The position numbers and the translations under genes were made by a program. DNA of 64,000 nucleotides from DAOVFN01 sp964607835. GTDB lineage: Archaea > Aenigmatarchaeota > Aenigmatarchaeia > QMZP01. Location: assembly GCA_964607835.1 (NCBI GenBank), contig CAZSLL010000005.1:1-64000 (forward strand). The letters are read 5' to 3'. This document shows, in pieces, positions 17,431 to 26,114 of the stretch (positions are counted from its first letter, which is position 1; every line of letters begins with the position of its first letter). Under the pieces are notes generated by a model. That model was not told where the DNA came from and ran no database searches. It saw only the letters and a list, made by a program, of their open reading frames with translations.

Positions 17431-18597
17431 TCATATCTCCCATTTCTGCCTCTTGAGCACTATGTCAAAGAGCTTGTCAAGTGCCTTGTCTGTCCCTTTA
17501 TTCTTCACGGCAACAATGCCAACAGCGGGATAGCCAAGCTCCTTCTCTATCTTTTTAGGGGACAACGCCCCCTTCATGTCCTGTTTGTTGGCCAGGACAA
17601 GAACAGGTATGCCCTTTGACTTTATCTTCCTGAGCATCTGCTTTGCCCTCTTTATGCTATCGGGCTGGGTGGAGTCCACCACCAGGAGAATGCCCAGCGT
17701 GCTCTTGGAGAGCATCTGGAGGGTCCAGTCAAACCTCTCCTGCCCGGGGGTGCCAAACAGGTCCACTGACATGCCCTTCTTTTCCACGTGACCGTGGTCC
17801 AGGGCTATGGTGGTGCCCATCCTGTCTATGCTAACAGGCCTCTGGGAAAGGGCCTTCACCACAGAGGACTTGCCAGCGTGGAAGGGGCCTGTCACGAGTA
17901 TCTTCGGGATGTACATGGAAATGCCCGAAGGCGTTATCTCAAAGGGTATGGCGAACTTGAGCCTTGGCTTATGAACATAAAGCTGCTTGAGCACGAGTCC
18001 CTTGCTGTCAAAGGCCTTGAGCCATATCACATAATCAAAGCACTTGGCGAATCGCTGTATGTTGCTTGGCTTGAAGCCTATGTTGGCCATCAGGTAATAT
18101 GAGATTGTCCTGGTGTCCCTGAGGTCCTTCTCAGTGTCCTTCAGGAACCTTTCCACATCGCTCCAGTGGCCTACCCAGAAATCCAGGGAATCGAACACAG
18201 CAGTGGTGCCATACCCCTTCATGCTCTTCAGGGCATTCCTGAAGACCTTCTTGGACTTCTCTATGTAAGGCCTTACGTTTATGGTCTTCTCATCTATCGA
18301 GTAGCTCTCCCTGCTCTTCCTTCCCAGGCTGTAGGATATGCCGTCTATGAAGGACATCTTGCTGCTGAACCTCTGCCAGCCGGATATGTTCTGCTTTATG
18401 TAGTCAGGGGTCTTGTTGTTGATGAAGTATATGCCGTTGTCCCCCTCCTTCAGCCTGCTCGCCATGATGCTTATGCCGAACATGGCCTTGTCCACGAGCA
18501 TGTCTGATATGACCAGGACCCTGGAGCCGTCCTCGAATCCGCCGTCAAAGAACTCATCGAGCTTGGGAATCGTGGTGGAGACTTTCATATGGCTCAT
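17431..18597 (-). CDS. Fusion of a degenerate KaiC-like domain and a Ras/Arf-like small GTPase
   Basis: Residues 1-228 align with a KaiC-like fold (PKLDEFFDGGFEDGSRVLVIS) but lack any P-loop, so this half is probably a non-catalytic partner-binding domain. Residues 230-388 form a small GTPase: G1 GPFHAGKS (237-244), TT at 262-263 (G2), G3 DLFGTPGQE (279-287) and G4 NKQD (337-340). The PGQE after G3 has Gln in the catalytic position, as in Rag/Arf types. The neighbouring roadblock protein and stand-alone KaiC-like ATPase suggest a polarity or surface-machine switch like MglA/MglB. That function is inferred. Confidence 0.85.
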   Translation of the reverse strand: MSHMKVSTTIPKLDEFFDGGFEDGSRVLVISDMLVDKAMFGISIMASRLKEGDNGIYFINNKTPDYIKQNISGWQRFSSKMSFIDGISYSLGRKSRESYSIDEKTINVRPYIEKSKKVFRNALKSMKGYGTTAVFDSLDFWVGHWSDVERFLKDTEKDLRDTRTISYYLMANIGFKPSNIQRFAKCFDYVIWLKAFDSKGLVLKQLYVHKPRLKFAIPFEITPSGISMYIPKILVTGPFHAGKSSVVKALSQRPVSIDRMGTTIALDHGHVEKKGMSVDLFGTPGQERFDWTLQMLSKSTLGILLVVDSTQPDSIKRAKQMLRKIKSKGIPVLVLANKQDMKGALSPKKIEKELGYPAVGIVAVKNKGTDKALDKLFDIVLKRQKWEI

Positions 18598-18688
18598 TGA
18601 TTAATTGTCGGGCCGGTCTTAAATACATTCGAGGGGGCCATTTTTCAGGGTATGATTTATAATGAATCGAGACGAATAATATCATAGT

Positions 18689-19384
18689 ATGAAGAGCGCG
18701 ACAGGAATTAAGAAGCTGGACGCCCTGCTTAAGGGGGGGTTCCCTGACAACTCCACCATACTGGTGAGGGGCGCCACAGGAACCGGCAAGTCAACGCTCT
18801 GTCAGCAGTTCATAAGGTCAGGCCTGAATACCTCCCAGCCCGCTGTTTACATAACCCTTGACACCTCCCCGGAGGACATACTCGAGAACATGAAGAGGTT
18901 CGGCGGGGGAATGGAGAAGTTCCTCACCAAAAAGGGAATGGTTTTCCTTGATGCTTATTCATGGAAAACGGGTGGGGGGAAGGATGAGGACTGGAAGAGG
19001 GTTCTGAGGGGAGGGCTTGACATAAACAGCATAAATGTCATGCTCTCTGACATACTCAGGGAGCTAGACAGGGATGGCAAGAGGAGCGTTTTCGACTCAG
19101 TCTCAACGCTACTGCTCTACATACCCGTGGAGCTGGTGGTCAGGTTCATCCCAATCCTCATAGCAAAGTGCAAGCAGGCAAAATCAACCCAGGTCCTCAT
19201 ACTCGAGGAGGGTGTCCACGACAAGGAAATCGTCAACACCATGGCATATCTCTCAGACGGGGTGATAGAAATGAAGCAGGAGGGCAACAAGAAAATGCTC
19301 AGGGTCAGCAAGATGAAGGGAATCTCCTGCACCAGGGACTGGATGGATTACGACATCAAGGAATCAGGCCTTGAGATTGCCTGA
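18689..19384 (+). CDS. KaiC-like RecA-superfamily ATPase
   Basis: 231 aa. Begins SATGIKKLDALLKGGFPDNST; Walker A RGATGTGKSTL, a Walker B-like SVFDSVSTLLLY and a C-terminal MKGISCTRDWMDYDIKESG. It is divergent from the KaiC-GTPase fusion across a short AT-rich promoter (18600-18688), so the two units may share control. Role unknown; likely part of the same signalling set. Confidence 0.85.
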   Translation: MKSATGIKKLDALLKGGFPDNSTILVRGATGTGKSTLCQQFIRSGLNTSQPAVYITLDTSPEDILENMKRFGGGMEKFLTKKGMVFLDAYSWKTGGGKDEDWKRVLRGGLDINSINVMLSDILRELDRDGKRSVFDSVSTLLLYIPVELVVRFIPILIAKCKQAKSTQVLILEEGVHDKEIVNTMAYLSDGVIEMKQEGNKKMLRVSKMKGISCTRDWMDYDIKESGLEIA

Positions 19385-19522
19385 AAGCCGGCATGCCATG
19401 TTATAAATAAAAGACTTACCCGCTGAACAGTCAGTAATATTCACATCATGCTCCATAAGCAGAAAGCAATTCACCATACATGAGCCAAAGACTGGTTTGG
19501 TTCATTCCCAGGGAAACGGGCA

Positions 19523-19735
19523 ATGGAAAGCCTCTGGCTTCTCGCAGCCCTGGACATATTGGCAATGGCTTTTTTGGCGATTAACCTTTTCTCAGGAGGT
19601 CTCGCATGTTCAGAAAAGAGTACATCGGGGGTTTCCAGGTCGAGAGATGGACTGACAGGCTTTGCAGAAAGGCGAGGGACATCTCGAGCAGCATTGCTGA
19701 ATTTTTCAGGAGGTTCAGGGTGTAGGCAGTGCTGA
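19523..19735 (+). CDS. Doubtful small ORF with N-terminal TM segment
   Basis: The first 26 residues (MESLWLLAALDILAMAFLAIN) are strongly hydrophobic, but the rest is composition-biased and overlaps a better-supported ORF at 19606-19725 in another frame. Possibly only the TM part is real. The region 19385-19942 is otherwise without a recognisable gene. Confidence 0.2.
   Translation: MESLWLLAALDILAMAFLAINLFSGGLACSEKSTSGVSRSRDGLTGFAERRGTSRAALLNFSGGSGCRQC
19606..19725 (+). CDS. Possible 39-aa basic peptide
   Basis: The ATG has a strong Shine-Dalgarno (CAGGAGG, about seven bases upstream). The peptide is amphipathic and basic (RLCRKARDISSSIAEFFRRF) and could be a membrane-binding helix. Not recognised. 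It sits in the 558-bp gap before the aRF1 gene. Confidence 0.3.
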   Translation: MFRKEYIGGFQVERWTDRLCRKARDISSSIAEFFRRFRV

Positions 19736-19942
19736 AAGGAGAAACCTTAAGCTTTCTTTAACCTTTTCAGGGAACCCAGGGTTCCCGCATTGCTCTGTCA
19801 AATAAGAGGGATATTTATCAGAATCCCAATCTTTATAAGCAGGGAAACCAAATGCAGTAACATTCAAGCCACTCCTGGTTACGCGTCGGATTGCATTGCA
19901 CTGGAGTGTGTGCAGGCGCCCGAGGCGCCTGAAGGAGAGAAT

Positions 19943-21151
19943 ATGCACGACAAGGAAAGCCAGCTAAGGGCCCTGATAAAGGAGCTGGAGGGCATAAAGG
20001 GAAGGCACACCGAACTGGTGACAATTTACGTACCTGCTGGTTTCAACCTCGACAAGGTGGCCGAGCAGATAAAGCAGGAGCAGGGGACTGCACAAAACAT
20101 AAAAAGCAAGGCAGTGAGGAAGAACGTGCTGGGCGCGCTTGAGAAGATTATACAGCATCTGAAGCTTTACAGGCAGACCCCTGAGAACGGGATTGCTATA
20201 TTCTGCGGCAACGTGTCTGACAAAGAGGGGGTCACTGACCTGGAGATATGGGCAGTGGAGCCCCCTGAACCGCTGAAGACCAGGCTCTACAGGTGCGACC
20301 AGGTGTTCGTCATGGACCCCCTCAAGGAGATGGTGAGGGAGAAGGAGCTCTACGGCTTCATTGTGCTGGACAAGTCAGAAGCATCAATAGGCATGCTCAG
20401 GGGAACCAAGATGGTGAAGCTCAAGGACATGGAATCAGTGGTCCCCGGCAAGACCAAGGCAGGAGGCTGGTCCCAGGCCAGATACGCCAGGGTAAGGGAA
20501 GGCCTTCTGAACGACTTCCTCAAGAAGGTGGGGGAAGTGGCCTCCTCAGAGTTCAAGGACAACAAGGACATACTGGGCATTGTCATCGGAGGCCCTGGTC
20601 CCATAAAGGAGCAGTTCGCTGATGGAGATTTCATTCACTACGAGGTCAAGAAGAAGGTAGTGGGCATAGTCAACACATCCTACACAGGCGAGTACGGCCT
20701 GAGGGAGGCCGTGGACAGGGCAGAGGACCTCATATCCGAGGCATCTGTCATGAAGGAAAAGCGGGTTCTGGAGAGGTTCTTTGACGAGTTCGGGAAGGAC
20801 AGCGGGCTGGCTGTCTACGGCTTCAAAGAGGTCACGGACGCAATGAAGCAGGGAAACCTGGAGATTCTCATACTATCGGAGAGTTTCGACTGGGTGAGGG
20901 CCGGACTTGAATGCGCCTGCGGATTCAGGACCAGCAAGGTGCTGGAGAGGGGCCAGCTCGATTCACAGCACTGCCCAGAGTGCAACCAGAGGCTCGAGGT
21001 CACGCAGGAGAAGGAGCTCACAGAGGAGCTGATACAGCTCGCTGAACAGATGTCCACTACCGTGGAGATTGTCTCAGTCAACACAGGAAGGGGCGAGCAG
21101 GTCAAGGAGCTTGGCGGTATAGTGGGCATTCTAAGATTCAGGCAGGAATAG
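19943..21151 (+). CDS. prf1: Archaeal peptide chain release factor aRF1 with GGWSQ in place of GGQ
   Basis: Stop-codon decoding and peptidyl-tRNA hydrolysis factor. The stop-recognition motifs are intact: TAQNIKSKAVRKNV (NIKS at 52-55) and YRCDQVF (YxCxxxF at 116-122). The C-terminal minidomain has CACG and CPEC, a zinc-type Cys set. The catalytic loop reads KTKAGGWSQARYAR: Trp176 replaces the universal GGQ glutamine, and a Gln occurs two residues later (178). The DNA (GGA GGC TGG TCC CAG) leaves no doubt within this assembly. The start at 19943 has GGAGAG upstream. No second release factor is in the window. Confidence 0.88.
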   Translation: MHDKESQLRALIKELEGIKGRHTELVTIYVPAGFNLDKVAEQIKQEQGTAQNIKSKAVRKNVLGALEKIIQHLKLYRQTPENGIAIFCGNVSDKEGVTDLEIWAVEPPEPLKTRLYRCDQVFVMDPLKEMVREKELYGFIVLDKSEASIGMLRGTKMVKLKDMESVVPGKTKAGGWSQARYARVREGLLNDFLKKVGEVASSEFKDNKDILGIVIGGPGPIKEQFADGDFIHYEVKKKVVGIVNTSYTGEYGLREAVDRAEDLISEASVMKEKRVLERFFDEFGKDSGLAVYGFKEVTDAMKQGNLEILILSESFDWVRAGLECACGFRTSKVLERGQLDSQHCPECNQRLEVTQEKELTEELIQLAEQMSTTVEIVSVNTGRGEQVKELGGIVGILRFRQE

Positions 21152-21157
21152 GCCTCG

Positions 21158-24100
21158 TTAAGAGGAGCCCCAATTGCTCTTTAGGTTCTCCCACGTGAGT
21201 TCCTGGTTGTTCCTTTTGAAGTAGTACCAGAGCACCAGGACAACCGCCAGTATGACAATCCCTATCAGTGAGAGTAACCACCAGGGAAAGCCCCCGCCGT
21301 CTTGCGGTGTGGACTGATCCCCGCAGCCCTCGTCTATCTGGCCGTCGCAGTCGTTATCTATGCCGTCCCCGCAAATCTCTGTGGAGGGGAATATCGCACC
21401 CACGCAGTCGCTCCACTGGCCGTCCACGCATGTGGATGAGCCCAGGGCGCAGACCCCCATATTGGACTCCCCGCAGGGCTTTGTTTCGCCCTCGCTGATG
21501 CACTCGCAGCCATTGTTGACCGTGCCATCACAGTCATCGTCCCTGGAGTTTCCGCAGTCCTCTGTGGCCATGGGGAAGATTGCTCCCTCGCAACGGGTCC
21601 ATTCCCCGTTAATACAGTCCCTGGAGCCGAACTCGCATATGCCGTAATCAGTGTCAGGGCCGCATGGGGAACCGGAAAGGTCCTCGTCAACCTCCCCGTC
21701 GCAGTCGTCGTCAAGGCTGTTGCAGGCCTCTTCCTCAGGGAGCTGGCCTCCCTCGCATCCCCCCCACATGCCGCTGGGAAGGCATGTCCTGTTCCCAGTT
21801 CCCCTGCATATCCCCTGACCGTATGCCACCCCGCCGTCTTCTGGGTTGCAGGGCCTGACGTCGCCTGGCTCGCACTCTATGACCGAGAAGTTGAACGTGC
21901 TCTCCCCTGTGTTCTGGTTGACGTCTGTCCTCACTATGGAGAATCCGGTCTTGTCCACGTAGGTCTCGTAGGGAATCTCCCAGGAAAGGGTCCACTGGGT
22001 ATCCCCGCTGGAGCCTGTCCTCTGAACCGGCTCCACTTCCTCATCCCCCATCAACAGGGAGACGTGGTCGATTCCTGACTCGTCGCTCACAATGGCGTTC
22101 ACAAGCATGGGCTGGTAGTCTGATGATGCCACCTTCTTCGAGTACTGCGGCTCGTCATTGTCAATCTCAGGGGCCTTCGAGTCTATGCGGGTGCCCACAA
22201 TATCTGACCAGTCGCCCTTGTTGCCTGCCATGTCAAAGGCCTGGCAGGAGAAGTAATATGTACTGTTGTGCAGGCCCGTGAAGAGCCTTGAGGGCTCCTC
22301 GATGTCTGTCCAGCCCGAGGTGGGAGAAGTGCAGGGAGAGGGCTCTGATTTTATGCAGAGATCGTATTCCTTTATTCCTGAGCCAGTGTCCTGGCCTGAC
22401 CAGTTGAGCATGAACGTGGTCTTGTTAACCACAGGGGGGAGGCTGGAAATATCACAGGAAGGCGGGAACGAGTCGATGACAAAATCCTTGGTGTCAGCCT
22501 GGCTTGGGTTACCAGCCAGGTCAAAGCCGATCAGGGTAAAGGAGTATTCTCCTCCCTCTGCGCCTTCATACTCGAGGGATTTAACCGACCCTCCGAGATG
22601 CCGGTAAAATTCACCATCAAGCCTGACGACATAGTAATCCATTCCCATGTCTTCCTGGGCCTCCCATGTGAGAGTGAAATTGCCCTGATTACTGTATCCA
22701 GTGTCGCTTCCTGTGAAAGAGACAACCGGCGGAACCGTGTCAAGTCCCATTGAGTGCATGCCTATAGAGGACGTAACGGTATTCCCGCTCCTGTCATAAG
22801 TTGCCTCGCATTCGAACCTGTACAAACCGTCATCATCCAGGGTAACGTCGCGTGTGGTCTGGGACTCTTCATTAATCGTGAATGAGTCAACGAACTCCTG
22901 GTAGGTGGAGCCACCGTCAAGGCTCCTCTTTGCCTGTATGCTGTATTCCACGAATGTGCTTCCTGAAACCGGGTCTTCGGAAACCCACTCAAGCGTTGTT
23001 GTGGTCTTGTTGTTGTATTCAGGAAGATTTACAAACTCGCAGGTCGGAAGGTTCCTGTCAATAGTCACATGAAGGGATTTGTGGCCTTCCTCGTTGCCCA
23101 CGTAATCCACTGAGTAGAACTCTGTGTAGTAATCGCATGTTTCCCCGTCCGGACAGTCAGAGCCAACGGTGACAGGGTCAGAATACTGCTCAAAACCAGA
23201 GCATTGGGTTGCGTCCCTGGCGTGGCACAAAAGGGTTTCAGCCACACCCGATCCCGCGTCCTGCGCGCTAAGCTTGATTACGAACTCCTTTCCAACCGTT
23301 GTCCCGTCCCCCGGGCAGTCAACGCATGTTGTCTCGGGAGGTTCGGAGTCCCCCCATGTGCCTGAACTGCAGTAGCCCACGTCCTGGAGTGAGCTTCCGT
23401 CGCTATAGCATACGCCGCTGAAGACGCAGCTTCCCTCAGAAGGGCAGCATGAGATGTCATCAGTGCTCTCAGAGCAGACGCCTGTTCCGGCGTCAATGCA
23501 GTAGGAAAGGAATTCATCGCTGTCGTCCCCGCAGCAGCAGTCTGTCTGGTCGCCATCGTCAATGGGGTCGCAGTCGATACCGCCCGGGCCCCATGCATCG
23601 GCCCCCTCTGTGCACTGGCAGGCTTCCTGGTGCTTGTCCATATCAAAGTCGTCTGAGCTCGAAAGGCACATCTGCGAACTGTCCAGGCATTCGCCCACGA
23701 ACTCGTACTGGTCATCGCCGCAGCAGCAGGAGGACTGGTCGCCGGACTCATCAGGGTCGCAGTCTATTCCGCCGATGCTCCATTTTCCCTGGCCGTGTCC
23801 GCACTCGCACCAGCCCTGTTCTGAGTCAAAGTCCACGAAATATCCCTCTACCGGTTCGGGGCCAAGCACTTCATAGGTGTTGTCAGTGAAAAAAACCTTC
23901 AGGGTTCCGTTGTACTGGCCCTCGTCAGGGCAGAAGGTGTAGCCTAGGCTGGTTGAGAATACAAAGGGGTCTTCGAGGGTAAGGCATGTGCCAGAGGTCT
24001 CGATATCAAGGTCTATTTCATTGCTGGTGGAGCCTTGGGCTGATATGAGTGTAAGGGTCATGCTGTCAACATCGCACACCTCGCATGGGTCATCAGGAGT

Positions 24101-24217
24101 CCCCTCGCAGTCAGCGAAATCTGAAATCACGACACCGGATAGTGAGGAAAGAGCGATGGCGATGGATATCAAAGAAAGCATCGTGAGTGTTCGAATGCTC
24201 ATAACATATATTTGCAT
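21158..24217 (-). CDS. Giant Cys-rich exported protein with MopE-type motifs, 1019 aa
   Basis: Surface protein with an N-terminal signal peptide (the true start may be the ATG at 24202). The N-terminal third is Cys-rich, with repeated GGIDCDP-x-D-GDQ-SxCCCGDD modules. The middle (about 300-760) consists of fibronectin-III/Ig-like beta modules with TGSGIKEYD-type and DxAGN motifs. Next come three MopE-type metal-binding motifs (for example ACNSLDDDCDGEVDED and EICGDGIDNDCDGQIDEGC), each preceded by a CxPxG/GxxxCxxGxW module. A TM helix lies at about 975-997 with a short cytoplasmic tail. Probably an adhesin or sensor; the substrate is unknown. Confidence 0.75.
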   Translation of the reverse strand: MQIYVMSIRTLTMLSLISIAIALSSLSGVVISDFADCEGTPDDPCEVCDVDSMTLTLISAQGSTSNEIDLDIETSGTCLTLEDPFVFSTSLGYTFCPDEGQYNGTLKVFFTDNTYEVLGPEPVEGYFVDFDSEQGWCECGHGQGKWSIGGIDCDPDESGDQSSCCCGDDQYEFVGECLDSSQMCLSSSDDFDMDKHQEACQCTEGADAWGPGGIDCDPIDDGDQTDCCCGDDSDEFLSYCIDAGTGVCSESTDDISCCPSEGSCVFSGVCYSDGSSLQDVGYCSSGTWGDSEPPETTCVDCPGDGTTVGKEFVIKLSAQDAGSGVAETLLCHARDATQCSGFEQYSDPVTVGSDCPDGETCDYYTEFYSVDYVGNEEGHKSLHVTIDRNLPTCEFVNLPEYNNKTTTTLEWVSEDPVSGSTFVEYSIQAKRSLDGGSTYQEFVDSFTINEESQTTRDVTLDDDGLYRFECEATYDRSGNTVTSSIGMHSMGLDTVPPVVSFTGSDTGYSNQGNFTLTWEAQEDMGMDYYVVRLDGEFYRHLGGSVKSLEYEGAEGGEYSFTLIGFDLAGNPSQADTKDFVIDSFPPSCDISSLPPVVNKTTFMLNWSGQDTGSGIKEYDLCIKSEPSPCTSPTSGWTDIEEPSRLFTGLHNSTYYFSCQAFDMAGNKGDWSDIVGTRIDSKAPEIDNDEPQYSKKVASSDYQPMLVNAIVSDESGIDHVSLLMGDEEVEPVQRTGSSGDTQWTLSWEIPYETYVDKTGFSIVRTDVNQNTGESTFNFSVIECEPGDVRPCNPEDGGVAYGQGICRGTGNRTCLPSGMWGGCEGGQLPEEEACNSLDDDCDGEVDEDLSGSPCGPDTDYGICEFGSRDCINGEWTRCEGAIFPMATEDCGNSRDDDCDGTVNNGCECISEGETKPCGESNMGVCALGSSTCVDGQWSDCVGAIFPSTEICGDGIDNDCDGQIDEGCGDQSTPQDGGGFPWWLLSLIGIVILAVVLVLWYYFKRNNQELTWENLKSNWGSS

Positions 24218-24301
24218 GAGCTTGAATAAAAAGCCGGCTCCGGGAATGGAACCACTACGCAGGACACTCTAATCACACGAAGAACCAAGGAAAGGCCTTT
24301 C

Positions 24302-24502
24302 TCAGCAGCACTCCCTGAACTTCTCCGCAGACCGGTCATAGGTCTTTTCTGCTTCCTTTGAGAAAAGGCACCCGGGAATCTCGCCTCTCTCCCTGTGGTG
24401 CCTTATGCACTCGCAGCACATGCCCTGTCTGGAGCACGCCTCGTAGGTGCACGTGCAGTCCCTCAGGTTCCTTTCCCGGTTCACGCATTCTGGCATAAAC
24501 AT
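24302..24502 (-). CDS. DUF6485-like small Cys-rich protein
   Basis: About 66 aa with ten Cys in the order CVNRERNLRDCTCTYEACSR then GMCCECIRHHRERGEIPGC, which matches the DUF6485 pattern (probable zinc or Fe-S binding). The start at 24502 has GGAGG eight bases upstream. Function unknown; the family is found in anaerobic bacteria and archaea. Confidence 0.75.
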   Translation of the reverse strand: MFMPECVNRERNLRDCTCTYEACSRQGMCCECIRHHRERGEIPGCLFSKEAEKTYDRSAEKFRECC

Positions 24503-24533
24503 ATTTATCGCCTCCTGCATAAGAGATTAACTG

Positions 24534-25301
24534 ATGAAGACCCGGATTCTCGCTCTGCTTATCGGTGTCGCCCTGGGCGCATACATGGGGGGCTATCTCA
24601 GCTCCGAGACCGTGACCTACTACAACTACTCCACCACTGTGGCTTCACTGAAGCCGCTTTCTGACATATTCAATGAGAGCGAGGTCTCCCAAGCCACCAT
24701 AATCGTTCCCGCAGTTGACCAGAGCGGTCAGGGGGTGACCACCACGCTGGAGGTCCAGATAGTGCCGGGCTCCAGGAGGGCGCTGGTGGACATTGACAAG
24801 CTTCTGTTCTGGACAGACACCCAGAACTCCATAAGGGTGTCCAGGAGCGTGGCTGAGAACGTGACAGGCCTGGACCTCTCGTTCTACGACATCATCTATA
24901 CCATAAGGGCAGAGGCCACTGTAATCGAAGGGCCATCCGCTGGCGCGGCCATGACCATAGCCACCATAGGGGCCCTGACAGGCATTGGCCCTGGGAACGA
25001 GGTCATGATAACAGGAACCATAAACCATGACGGCACCATCGGCCCTGTGGGGGAGATTCTTTCCAAGGCCAGGGCAGCAAAGGGCATGGGAGCAGAGATT
25101 ATGCTCGTTCCGGGGGGCCAGTCTGAGCAGGTGGTATATGAGAACAGGGAAAGCTGCTACAGGTCAGGGATAAGCAGGATATGCAGCATAGAGAGAGTGC
25201 CTGTGGAGGTGGACATAAGCGAGGAGGCAGGGATAGAGGTCATCGAGGTGGAGCATATAATGGAGGCTATTCCATATTTCTTTCAGGAGGAGAACGGTTA
25301 A
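24534..25301 (+). CDS. Membrane-tethered S16 (Lon-type) protease domain without ATPase
   Basis: Residues 1-25 form a signal/anchor helix. An extracytoplasmic Lon proteolytic fold follows, with the Ser-Lys dyad visible as EGPSAGAAMTIATIGALTG (Ser) and GEILSKARAAKGMGA (Lys). There is no AAA domain, which fits archaeal 'predicted Lon-like secreted protease' proteins rather than LonB. 255 aa. Possibly a surface protein quality-control or processing protease acting on the large surface proteins nearby. It is divergent from the DUF6485 gene. Confidence 0.85.
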   Translation: MKTRILALLIGVALGAYMGGYLSSETVTYYNYSTTVASLKPLSDIFNESEVSQATIIVPAVDQSGQGVTTTLEVQIVPGSRRALVDIDKLLFWTDTQNSIRVSRSVAENVTGLDLSFYDIIYTIRAEATVIEGPSAGAAMTIATIGALTGIGPGNEVMITGTINHDGTIGPVGEILSKARAAKGMGAEIMLVPGGQSEQVVYENRESCYRSGISRICSIERVPVEVDISEEAGIEVIEVEHIMEAIPYFFQEENG

Positions 25302-25336
25302 AGCCCTGAGCAGGTATTGTTTCTAACGGTGGAATT

Positions 25337-26092
25337 ATGATAGACGTGCACGCCCATCTTTGCTATAAGGACTTTGACAGGGATGTTGATGAGATAGTGA
25401 AGAGGTGCAGGGAGGAGCTCGAGGCCGTGGTGGTCTCTGCTGCCCGCCATGACGAGGGGCTGAAGGTGCTGGAGCTGTGCAGGAGGAACCCTGGTTTCCT
25501 TTTTCCAACGCTCGGGTACCATCCCACAGAGGGCACGGGCTTCAGGGAGGTCATGAAGCTAATAAGGGAGAATTCTGATTCAGTGGTGGCAGTGGGCGAG
25601 GTGGGCCTGGACTACCACTGGGAGAAGAACCCGAAGAAGAGGAGGGCTCAGCAGGAGGTTTTCAGGGAGTTCATTTCCCTGGCGCAGGAGCTGAAAAAGC
25701 CACTGGTCATACACAGCTGGGACGCCGAGAGGGAGTGCTTCCAGCTCGTGAGGGAGAGCGGGCTTGCCTGCGTGTTCCACTGCTACTCAGGGAGCAGGGA
25801 GCTGGCAGAGGAGATTATTCAGGTCCCGGATTTCTACGTGTCCATCTCCACCCAGATTCTGTTCAACAAGAACCTCAGGAAGGTTGCCAAGAGGATTCCA
25901 CTGGAGAGGATGCTCCTGGAAACAGACGCCCCCTTCCTGTCGCCTGTGAAGGGGGAAAGGAACGTTCCCTGGAACATTCTGCTCTCAGCAGAGAAGCTCG
26001 CAAAGCTCCTTCATGTTGACTCCGCTGAGGTTCTCAACGCCGCGAGGGAGAACGCAGAGAGGGTGTTCGGTCTGGGGGACAAGAGTATATAA
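25337..26092 (+). CDS. tatD: TatD-family metal-dependent hydrolase (DNase-like)
   Basis: TIM-barrel metallohydrolase with DVHAHL, AVGEVGLDYHW, VIHSWDAE, FHCYSGS and ETDAPFL motifs, covering the His/Asp/Glu metal ligands. 251 aa, normal length. TatD proteins have 3'-5' exonuclease activity, though the native substrate here is uncertain. It lies 22 bp before rqcH and 35 bp after the protease gene. Confidence 0.88.
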   Translation: MIDVHAHLCYKDFDRDVDEIVKRCREELEAVVVSAARHDEGLKVLELCRRNPGFLFPTLGYHPTEGTGFREVMKLIRENSDSVVAVGEVGLDYHWEKNPKKRRAQQEVFREFISLAQELKKPLVIHSWDAERECFQLVRESGLACVFHCYSGSRELAEEIIQVPDFYVSISTQILFNKNLRKVAKRIPLERMLLETDAPFLSPVKGERNVPWNILLSAEKLAKLLHVDSAEVLNAARENAERVFGLGDKSI

Positions 26093-26114
26093 GAATTCAG
26101 GACATTCTTTAATC

